A DNA stretch of 64,000 bases, taken from Progne subis subis. Its lineage: Eukaryota > Chordata > Aves > Passeriformes > Hirundinidae. The notes below the pieces were generated by a model, which worked only from the letters and a program-made list of their open reading frames with translations, did not search any database and was not told the origin of the DNA. Positions within the stretch are counted from its first letter, which is position 1. Each line of letters starts with the position of its first letter. Made by a program: the position numbers and the translations under genes. Below are positions 56,444 through 64,000 of this stretch, piece by piece. The stretch is taken from assembly GCA_022316685.1 (NCBI GenBank), contig JAKJHU010001349.1:1-64000 (forward strand), written 5' to 3'.

Positions 56444-57636
56444 TCTCCCCCATTCTTATTAACAACTAAAACGCTAGACACTCTCTTACTCATTACTTTT
56501 TGCACACACTGAAGTATGCAGGGAACTGCTACTAAAACTACAATTACTACTATTAGAACAATCAAACCTATCTTACAAAGTTCCTTTAGCCAAGGTGCAA
56601 AGCTCAAACCATCAAACAAATTGTCCAGCCAAGATGGGTCATCTATTGTAATTTGGCTAGCTAAATCTCTCAATTCTTGCAATTGTTTATGAATGGAAAC
56701 AGAGTGATCAGATAAATTCATGCAGCACAAACCTTCAAAATCTTCACAACCATGTCCATGTGCCAGAAGAAGGTAGTCAATGGCAGCTCTGTTTTGTAAA
56801 GTGGCATGTCTGATTGCTTCTTCATCTGTCAGCAAGTCACTGATCATAGTAGAGGTGGCATTTACTTCTTTGCTGAGCCAGCATCCTAACTTGTTCAGTT
56901 GTTTTAGGGCAATTGAGGAGCTTAGCTGAGGCAGGAAAATGCTAGCAGCAATTGACTCTCCTGAGTTCCAAGGATGGAAATTACTATCACAGTTGCTCTC
57001 ACATTCATGTCCCCAGGAGGATCTAATCCTCCTGCTTTTCTTTTTGACTGCTTTTTTGACATTGGGAGCAATTATTGTAAGTTGTCCCATGGCACAAGGA
57101 CCACCATCTATTTTTGAAGGTATACCTTGCCAGGCCCTGTCTCCACAGATGAGCCAAATCCCTTTAGGAAATTGAATAGGAAGTTTGTTAAAGCGATCTG
57201 CTTGGGGCTCATCATACATGAGAAGCTTAGTTTGATTGCACCAAGAAGTCATGTTGCTATAAACTGGGTGATAAGGGGTAACGTTTAAATGAGGGCCATT
57301 TTCTCCTCGGAAATGAAAGAAGTAACAGGTGCTCATAGTTAATGAGCCTAGGATTTCTAGCTCTTGGAGGTCAGATTTATCAACTTTAGAATTGTCAATA
57401 TAAGTTTGGTGTTTTTGGCTGGGAGTTGGGGATATGTGATGATAATCATATGGCCAGTATTTGTCAAAAGTAACATTGTCAAAACCTTCTGGAAGAGGCA
57501 CTCCAACTAAACAGGTCGAAAAAGGTTTGTCAGGGCTTGTGTCAGATAGACAGATGGTGTCAGAGCCTGCAGACTTGGCTAAAGCAACCCAGACATTTGT
57601 CTTTGGTTGATTTACAGGTAAAGCTTGACTACAGAA
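56338..57636 (-). pseudogene. env: ERV-C env, long open frame with damaged start
   Basis: Open from just after a TAG at 57637-57639 to the stop at 56338, with no suitable in-frame ATG near its start. The surface part has FSTCLVGVPL, N-glycosylation sites (NVTF, NMTS) and the basic furin-like KKKSRRIRS. The transmembrane part has a heptad region, LQNRAAIDYLLLAHGHG, the CX6CC motif CEDFEGLCC and the anchor IGLIVLIVVIVVLVAVPCIL. A basic, then hydrophobic signal-peptide-like stretch starts at an ATG near 57719 but in another frame, so a small indel near 57625 separates it from the rest. The polypyrimidine run before 57637 (TTTTGTTCTTTTGTTTTAG) could also be a splice acceptor. The last ~35 residues lie in the LTR. 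Confidence 0.85.
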
Positions 57637-57743
57637 CTAAAACAAAAGAACAAAAGTAACATGCACGTGCGCAAATGATAAAACTTCAGTCTTTTCTTGG
57701 GCTGCTTTTGGCGGATCATCTTCTCCTGATGATTCTGCGCAGC

Positions 57744-58745
57744 TCAGGTCTGGGTGCTTGCTTCTTGGTTTGCAGCAGTACTGGCTGATGTGGGGGTCTC
57801 AGAGGGCTTCGATGCGTGGTACGGTTTCACGTTCTTTGCTGGAATCCACCGGAGTCCTTTTTCTGTGGAGACACACGCAAACCCCTTCCCCCATGTTATA
57901 AGATTGTATGCTCCTTCAATTTGTCCTGAATCTAGGTTTTTAATTAAAACTGGAGGGTGCTCTTTCAGTTTTGCTTTCTTATTGTTTAAGAAATGTCTGT
58001 AAATGGGGGGGTCTGGCTCTTCTGCAGAGCTGTTCAGAAAATTATAAACATAGAGGGCTTTATTCAACCTCTTTTGAGGTACAGCCTGGTCTTCTCCCCC
58101 TTTCTGTTGATCTAAAATGCGTTTTAGAGTTTGATGTGTTCTTTCTATGATTCCTTGACTCGTGGGAGAGTAAGGAATGCCAAATGTATGGCGAACACCC
58201 CAATCATTCAGGAATGCAGCTAATTCTTGTGAGGTGTATGAAGGACCATTATCAGTTTTAATTTCTTGGGGGACACCTAAATAGGAGAAAGCTTGTGAAA
58301 AATGCTGGCAAACATGCTTAGCTGTTTCTCCTGCATGTACAGAAGCAAAAACTGCATTTGAAAATGTATCAATAGAGACATGGATATTTTTAAGTTTTCC
58401 AAAAGAGGGGTACTTAGTAACATCTGTTTGCCATTTCTGTAAACTTTCCAACCCCCTTGGGTTGGTGGCTCCTGAGGAGGGGAGAGGTTGAACTTGCTGA
58501 CAGTTTGGGCAAGCTCATACAATATTTTGTGCTTGTTCTAGGGTAAGGTGAAAATCTCGTTTGATTGCCTGTGCATTTTGGTGAAAAAATGCATGACTCA
58601 GTTTGGCTTGTTCAACAGTGCTAGGCAAGGTGGTTGCAGCAAGCACTGAGGTAGAATTTTCAATGATTGCTGCACCTTCCTCATCAGATGCAGCTTATGC
58701 CAATGCATCAGCTCGTGCATTTCCCTCTGCCATAAATCCTGGAAG
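57744..58745 (-). pseudogene. pol: ERV-C pol: integrase
   Basis: Zinc domain HAFFH...CPNC, core WQTDVT, IKTDNGPSYTS and SQGIIERTHQ (DDE), then the C-terminal domain LITWGKGFACVSTEKGLRWIPAK. Breaks are a frameshift near 58745, a TAA at 58695-58697 and a TGA at 58519-58521. The part from 58518 to 57744 is uninterrupted. The C-terminal tail is Ser/Thr-rich and precedes the env signal region by only a few bases. Confidence 0.9.
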
Positions 58746-60459
58746 ACCCTGAATGAGCTCTAATGTGAGAAATAAAATAAGGATTAGTTCTGTGTGATAA
58801 AATTTGATAGAGACAGGTGAGCCAAAGGCACAACTTGTCGTTGTTCACATCCTTTAGAACAGATCCTTCAATTCTCTTAATAACATTAGCAACGTATGCT
58901 GAATCAGTGATCAGGTTGAAAGGTTCTGGAAAGAGCTGAAATGCTCTTACAACTGCTGCCAATTCAACAATTTGGGGAGAACCTTCAACCTTTTGAACAT
59001 CTTGTTCCCAGGTTTTAGTATTTTTATTTTGCCATGTGACGACTGAATTGTGTGTTCGCCCTGACCCATCAGTGAAGATAGTGACTGCATCTAGAGGCTC
59101 TTCACTGATCAGGGGTTTTTCTTTGTAACATAATTTAGCTTTGATCATTTTGTGTGCTGGATAATGAATGGAACAAATGCCTGGGAAATCGAGCAAGGCA
59201 TACAGCAAGTCTTCTGATTTTTGCATTGCCCAATCAAAATAGGTTTTCTTCATGGGCAGAGAGATGATTGCGAATTCACGACCTGCTATTGAAAGAAGCC
59301 TTGTTCTACCTTTGATGATGATTTGAGACATCATTTCTAAAGGTGTGAGGATTGTCTTTGGCGACCTGCATGAGATAAAAACCCATTCAATTATTAACAA
59401 CGGATCTTTGTGGGAAGAATCCCATTGAAAGATGAGACCACACAGTCACAGCTTTTCTCCTAAGATTGCAAGGAAAAAGGGTTTGTCAGGGACACAGCGA
59501 TGTGCTTGCCTGCTCTGCAGAGCACTAGTAATTTCTTCTAAGGCCTTGTGAGCCTTAGGAGTGAGGCATCTGGGGCATCTGATGTCATTGTCCCCCTTCA
59601 GCAAATCAAAAAGTGGAGCAAGTTCATCAGCTGTGATTCCTAGAACAGGCCTGAGCCAGTTAATTTCTCCTAAAATCTGCTGCAAGTCTTGCAAGGTGTG
59701 AACATCAGTTCGGATTTGTATCTTTTGAGGAGTGATGGACTGTTCTGTCAGTTTCCAACCTAAATATTTCCAGGGAGCAGTCTCTTGTATTTTTGATTCA
59801 GAGATCACCAGTCCACTCTTTTTGATTTCGGCAACAACACAATCACGAGTCATTTCCATTTGTTTTCGTGTTGGTGCTGCGATGAGCAAATCATCCATGT
59901 AGTGGAGGATAACTGATTGTGTGAACTGTTCACGGACTGGAGACAGTGCACGGGCTACAAAATGTTGGCAGATAGTTGGAGAATTTTTCATCCCTTGGGG
60001 TAAAACGAGCCAATGATATCTTTGGAGCGGTTCTTGCAGGTTTGTACTTGGAACAGAAAAGGCAAAGCGAGGAGCGTCATCTGGATGCAGTGGGATATTG
60101 AAAAAACAGTCTTTTAGATCTATGATTACAAGTGGCCAGTCTCTCGGGATCATGGAAAGGTTGGGTAGACCAGGCTGGAGGGGACCCATGTTCTCAATCA
60201 CTGCGTTGATCTTTCTGAGATCTTGTAACAATCGCCTGGTGTTGGAGGTTTTCTTATGGATTACAAATACAGGTGAGTTCCAGGGACTGTTAGTGGGCTT
60301 AATGTGGCCTTTTTGCAGTTGTTCAGCTACTAGATCCTTGAGGGCACTCAGCTTATTGTCTGGCAGGGGCCACTGGTCAACCCAGACAGGGGTGTCAGTT
60401 TTCCAGGTTAGCTTGAGAGTGCCGAGTGCTTCAGTGGCCCCTATGAAAAACCCAGTTCA
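58746..60459 (-). pseudogene. pol: ERV-C pol: reverse transcriptase and RNase H
   Basis: The pol frame opens after a TGA near 60457 and overlaps the end of pro. RT has SPWNSPVFVIHKK, VIIDLKDCFFNIPLHPDD, VLPQGMKNSPTICQ and the catalytic LHYMDDLLIA, with the thumb DLQQILGEINWLRPVLG. A single TGA at 59446-59448 interrupts it; the same frame then runs through IFTDGSGRTHNS, IVELAAVVRAF and LITDSAYVANV (RNase H, first Asp intact) to a shift near 58745. It is better preserved than ERV-B RT except for that stop. Confidence 0.95.
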
Positions 60460-61106
60460 ATTTTCGCTCCCCACTGAGAAAGCAAGTCCCTTCCCCACAC
60501 TGTGATGGGCTTTTGCACTACATAGGGACGGATTGCTGCTTTCTTCTCATCTGGTCCTGTAATGGTGATTACAGATTCGCTTTGCAAGCACGGAGTGACA
60601 CCTCTGATGCCTGTGAGGGTACCTGGGGGAGTTATTAACTTCCAATCTTTTGGCCAATAGTAAGAAGAGATCACAGAAACATCTGCGCCAGTGTCTATCA
60701 TTCCTTTGATGTTAACTTGAAGCCCACCATTTGACAATTCACAAGTTAGCATTGGTCTTTGTTCACTTATGTGTTGAACCCATAGAACTTCAGGATTCTC
60801 AGGAGTGACGGGGAAACAGCGTGGTGGCATTTGGTCCATAGTTCCCATAGGCAATGCTATGGCAATAGCTATGGGGGTTCTGGGAGGAATGTGCAATGGG
60901 GGATAGCAGGCATTGGCTAGCACTAGTAATTCTTCGTTGCAGTTAACAGACATCACACAAGGCAAAACAAGCAGTCCCAGGATGCTATTTCTTTCTTTAC
61001 CAACAACTAAAAAGTCTTGCTTGTGTTGTGAAGGCCCAGTGATCCCTGTTGAGATATAATCGTAGCCATCATCCTTTAGAAAGGTTGTTGGCTTGGAGGT
61101 TGCCAA
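60441..61106 (-). CDS. pro: ERV-C pro: dUTPase-like part and protease
   Basis: 222 open codons, in the -1 frame to the gag tail. The first part (GYDYISTGITGP, KERNSILGLLVLP, then CVMSVNCNEELLVLANA) keeps the dUTPase-like layout but lacks the catalytic Asp and Tyr of motif 3, as in ERV-B. The protease has MIDTGADVSVIS and TVWGRDLLSQWG. The frame ends in ELGFS with a TAG, right after a GGGTTTT slippery site. A start by frameshifting from gag is expected; the Leu-Ala-Thr beginning has no ATG. Confidence 0.85.
   Translation of the reverse strand: MATSKPTTFLKDDGYDYISTGITGPSQHKQDFLVVGKERNSILGLLVLPCVMSVNCNEELLVLANACYPPLHIPPRTPIAIAIALPMGTMDQMPPRCFPVTPENPEVLWVQHISEQRPMLTCELSNGGLQVNIKGMIDTGADVSVISSYYWPKDWKLITPPGTLTGIRGVTPCLQSESVITITGPDEKKAAIRPYVVQKPITVWGRDLLSQWGAKIELGFS
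60447..60453 (-). promoter_or_regulatory. -1 frameshift slippery site GGGTTTT at the pro-pol overlap
   Basis: In the pro frame it is read G GGT TTT, followed by TCA TAG. This matches the X XXY YYZ pattern. A -1 slip leads exactly into the pol frame (GFFIGATEAL). ERV-B has GGATTTT at this place, which breaks the first triplet. Confidence 0.7.
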
Positions 61107-61435
61107 GGTGCACCAGGTCCCTGGGGGTAGTAGGTTTGGGTCATTACTTGGGATTGTGCTGGTGATGAAGCAAAGAGCTTTTGGGTCGGGGTATTCACAA
61201 ATCTCTCCTCGGGCGCTTGGGGTGCCATTACTTGTTTCTTCACGCGATGGTGCTGTGCGCTCCCCTTGGGGTTTTTTTGATTGTATTTTCTGCTGATGTC
61301 CTGTCTGGCTGGGTACTGCCAGGCAGGAGGCTTTCCCTTCTTACAGGTGGAGCTGCGATCTGGTGCTAGCACGCCTCTTTTGATGTTTGGGCAGTTCTTC
61401 ATGGATATGTCCAGGTCAGCTTGCAGAAGTAGCAA
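61076..61435 (-). pseudogene. gag: ERV-C gag tail with broken nucleocapsid
   Basis: The gag frame (61399-64000) ends at CYFCKLTWTYP, in the middle of a CCHC knuckle. The rest of the knuckle (the GH pair and KNCP) is spread over the other two frames, so at least two small indels lie at 61400-61440. This 119-codon frame carries KNCPNIKRGVLAP and a Gln/Pro-rich tail to 61076, where it overlaps pro in -1 relation. Confidence 0.7.
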
Positions 61436-64000
61436 GGACCTGAAGTCACAGCAGCTTGCATAACAGTGTTGTCTTGTTGTTGTGAGCTTAGATGCAGGGC
61501 GGTTAAGATTTCAGTAAGTTTCTGGTCTCGTGTTTCAGCTTGTGCTGCTTGTACTGTGAGAGCCCTTTCAATTTTTTCTCCAATAGTTTTTCCAAGTTCA
61601 TTTGCTTGAATTGTTGCGACGTGCTGTGGGCTCCCTATTTGGTTGCAGGCATCAATCATTTCAGGCACTGTGGGTCTCTCTTTTCCCAGGGCTTTGATTG
61701 CTCTTCTACATTCTGGGCTTGCATTATTTTCAATGATGTCCCGTATCATGATTGGGCTAGCTATGTCATCACCGCATTGTCTTTCTGCTGCTTGAATCAC
61801 TCGATCTACAAATGCAGTAAATGGTTCAGATGAATCTTGACTGATTAAGTTGTAGGCTTTTTCAAAACTTCCTGCAGGCTGAATTTGTACAAAGGCTCTA
61901 CGAGCCATCTTTTTGATGTCGTCTAATGCTATTTTGGGTAAGTTCACTTGATTATCATTCTGATCATCAGGAGGGTCACCAGTTAGCTTTGACATAGTAA
62001 GGGTACGAAGGTCTACATCAGTACTTTGTCTGTACATCTGCAGTACGTTTGTGAGCAACCTTCTCCATTTGAATTCCCACAGCATATATTGAGAATCTGT
62101 GAGAATCACAGCAGCAAGGTTTTTGCAGTCATTTGGTGTAAGTGTATGTCCTTCCAGGGTGCTTTTTAGCAGTTGTTTAAAGTATGGAGAACAGATGCCA
62201 CTGTCCTTTATCACTTTTCTTAATTCTTTTATTTCATGAGATGGGATCGCTGTCCATGTTCTGGGACCTCCGGCTTGCTGGCTGAATATCACAGGCATGG
62301 CTAGAGGATTTAGATTTTCTTCTTTGCAAATTTCGCGTGTGACTTCATGCCAGTCTGTCATTTGAACATCATCAGAACATTTCTGTGGACCTTCCAAAAT
62401 TGGGACTGGTGGTGGTGGATGTTCAGCTTCGAGAGAGCTGCCTGCCAGGGCAAAACAGTTTTCTTTCTGTCCTGTATTTGTTAAAGTGGCTGCCACATTC
62501 CATCCTCGCCCTTCTCGTTGCATGGTTTGTGTGTGAAGTTGTGGTCCTGTCATGCTTGGGCACGATGCAGGATGCGGTGGCAGAGGCAGGCATGCAGGAG
62601 GCACAGGCAGGCATGCAGGAGGCACAGAGCCTGTCAGTGAAGACATGTGAGAAGAGCTTGGAGCTGCAGAAGGATTCGTCAGGCACGAAGCTGTCACTGT
62701 AGCATGTAGGTTTGGGGGTGGAAGAGGAGCGGAAGAATACATATAAGTTGCTGTAGAATCATGTTGCTGTTGTGCTGTGTACAGAGTCGTGGGCTGGTCA
62801 AAGATTGCTGAAGGCTGTGGTTGTGCAGAAACTGCTGATGGCTGTTGTGTCGGGGGCTGTGCAGCACGCGTGGTAGTGTGGACTATATGGGATGGCACTG
62901 TAACAAGATCCGGCTGAGCGCAGGCCTCTGCATGGGGCGCGTAGGAACTCTCAGGCTGTATCGGTGATGCAGCTTGGCGGCTTGGCGCGAACTGCGCATG
63001 TGCGGGGTGCACAGCCTCGGTGTGGGGAGGCGTCGTGGCAACTGCTCGCATTGGGGGTGCGGGAGGCAGAGGGGCCACGGGGGGGAACGCGAAGGAATCT
63101 GCGGGCACAGGACACATCGGGGCAACGGCAGGAATGGGAGGGCTGGCTGAGGTGCGCCGCGGAGCAGGGACGGGGCTTGCACGGCCATCTGCCATCTGTG
63201 CTGTGGCACTCAGCGGCTGGTAGCTAGCAAGTTGGGCAGGGGCCCACCGCGGAGCAGGGACTGGGACGGGCTGCAGCGTCCGCCGCGGTGCGGGGCTGGG
63301 GCAGTCTGCAGGCGGCAGAACACACGGGGGGATGGTGGGCATCTCCGCATCTGTGTGCGCCAGGGAAATTGCAGGCACGGGTGGCGGCGGCGCAGCCGGC
63401 ACCACCGGCTCATTGAAAGGCGGCAAGGCAGCGGCGGGCACCGGTAAGAGCGGCGGCACAGCCAGCGCCGCTTCTGCTGCGGCGAGGGGAGCCTGTGCTG
63501 CCTGCAGGAGGGTCGCAGCCTGGGTGTGAAGGAGACTAGCTATTGCAGTAGCCATAGCCGCAAACGTGGTGGGTGGTGGAGTGGAGGGACCCGCGCTGGG
63601 GAGGGGGGGAGATCCAGCCCGAGCTGCGGGGTGAGGAGGGGGCGTGGCCGCCGCGGTGCCGGGGCTCGGCACACTGGAGCGGGGGGAGGGAGCACCGGCA
63701 ACAGGAATTCCAGCTGTGAACGGGACTGAGGGCGCGGTGGGAGGGGCCGCAGGGTCCGGTGGGGGCGATGGGGCCGAGGGGAAGGGTGCCGCAGGCATGC
63801 GGGTGGGGGACGGAGCCGCGGATGCCGAAACTGCGCGGCGCAGAGGAGGGGAGGGGGGCGGTTTGTGCTGCAGACCCGTGGCCGCACTGAGGGGATCTCC
63901 GGGACCAGCGGGACTAGATGCCGCGACTGCAGCGGCGTTTTTTGCAGCAAAGAGCTCAACGAGAGCTCTGCAAGCAGGTACAAGTTCAACAACAGCAAAA
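61399..64000 (-). CDS. gag: ERV-C gag, open to the window edge (5' end outside)
   Basis: On the minus strand the frame is open from 64000 to 61399, at least 867 codons; the start and matrix N-terminus lie outside. The first ~450 residues are Pro/Ala/Ser-rich with an APPTAPSVP segment, which holds a PTAP-type late-budding motif. After that come an ordinary region with HEVTREICKEENLNPLAMPV and capsid (SPYFKQLLKSTLEGHTL, SQDSSEPFTAFVDRVIQAAE as major homology region, CNQIGSPQHVATIQ). It ends inside the nucleocapsid knuckle. No stop interrupts it, in contrast to pol. The reading is not in doubt; only the 3' end is damaged. Confidence 0.9.
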   Translation of the reverse strand, partial: FAVVELVPACRALVELFAAKNAAAVAASSPAGPGDPLSAATGLQHKPPPSPPLRRAVSASAAPSPTRMPAAPFPSAPSPPPDPAAPPTAPSVPFTAGIPVAGAPSPRSSVPSPGTAAATPPPHPAARAGSPPLPSAGPSTPPPTTFAAMATAIASLLHTQAATLLQAAQAPLAAAEAALAVPPLLPVPAAALPPFNEPVVPAAPPPPVPAISLAHTDAEMPTIPPCVLPPADCPSPAPRRTLQPVPVPAPRWAPAQLASYQPLSATAQMADGRASPVPAPRRTSASPPIPAVAPMCPVPADSFAFPPVAPLPPAPPMRAVATTPPHTEAVHPAHAQFAPSRQAASPIQPESSYAPHAEACAQPDLVTVPSHIVHTTTRAAQPPTQQPSAVSAQPQPSAIFDQPTTLYTAQQQHDSTATYMYSSAPLPPPNLHATVTASCLTNPSAAPSSSHMSSLTGSVPPACLPVPPACLPLPPHPASCPSMTGPQLHTQTMQREGRGWNVAATLTNTGQKENCFALAGSSLEAEHPPPPVPILEGPQKCSDDVQMTDWHEVTREICKEENLNPLAMPVIFSQQAGGPRTWTAIPSHEIKELRKVIKDSGICSPYFKQLLKSTLEGHTLTPNDCKNLAAVILTDSQYMLWEFKWRRLLTNVLQMYRQSTDVDLRTLTMSKLTGDPPDDQNDNQVNLPKIALDDIKKMARRAFVQIQPAGSFEKAYNLISQDSSEPFTAFVDRVIQAAERQCGDDIASPIMIRDIIENNASPECRRAIKALGKERPTVPEMIDACNQIGSPQHVATIQANELGKTIGEKIERALTVQAAQAETRDQKLTEILTALHLSSQQQDNTVMQAAVTSGPCYFCKLTWTYP

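Overview
The window reads as bird DNA, most likely from a songbird. It holds CR1 LINE fragments, LTR retroviruses with avian-type gag, pol and env, and two zinc-finger genes of the compact type expanded in passerines (a short leader, a mini-intron and tandem C2H2 fingers). There are no bacterial operons, tRNA or rRNA genes, or CRISPR arrays. More than half of the bases belong to endogenous retroviruses (ERVs), other LTR repeats, CR1, minisatellites or segmental duplications. That density fits a heterochromatic, W-linked, germline-restricted or unplaced region, but the chromosome cannot be read from the sequence.

Layout. 1-3388: flanking DNA with a ~150-bp tandem repeat and a CR1 tail. 3389-9250: ERV-A, an internally deleted betaretrovirus-like provirus between two ~645-bp LTRs. 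9253-11183: a second copy of the upstream flank. 11184-16000: LTR-like repeats, CR1 pieces and minisatellites. 16583-17489 and 27727-29207: two minus-strand zinc-finger pseudogenes (ZNF-A, ZNF-B), each with an LTR-like repeat on its upstream side. 19766-21838: two CR1 copies around a minisatellite. 26922-27561: a solo LTR of the ERV-A/B family with a perfect 6-bp target duplication. 30140-33624: further LTR pieces and a decayed env (ERV-F). 35175-43914: ERV-E, a gammaretrovirus-like provirus with a tRNA-His primer site. 43916-48751: a direct repeat of about 0.9 kb on both sides of an intronless, TATA-driven gene candidate, probably one unit of a ~3.94-kb tandem array. 48752-55913: ERV-B, same family as ERV-A, cut in its integrase by ERV-C, an antisense relative running from 55914 past the window edge.

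How the parts relate. ERV-A, B, C and solo LTR D belong to one broad lineage: betaretrovirus-like gag, pro and pol with a CX6CC-type env. In A and B the primer site is complementary to the tRNA-Asn 3' end and is repeated several times. ERV-E is a separate class I lineage. It keeps a UAG between gag and pol followed by a foldable pseudoknot, and has an extra Cys-rich reading frame between pol and env. All proviruses carry stops, frameshifts or deletions, so none looks able to make a full protein set. The longest surviving frames are ERV-C gag (at least 867 codons, open to the window edge) and a 539-codon chimeric frame in ERV-A.

The most interesting signals are the tandem primer-binding-site arrays, the readthrough pseudoknot, the Cys-rich frame, a hexamer expansion that lengthens a Glu-Lys tract in ERV-B gag, and the CRE/TATA gene unit with possible testis-type control.
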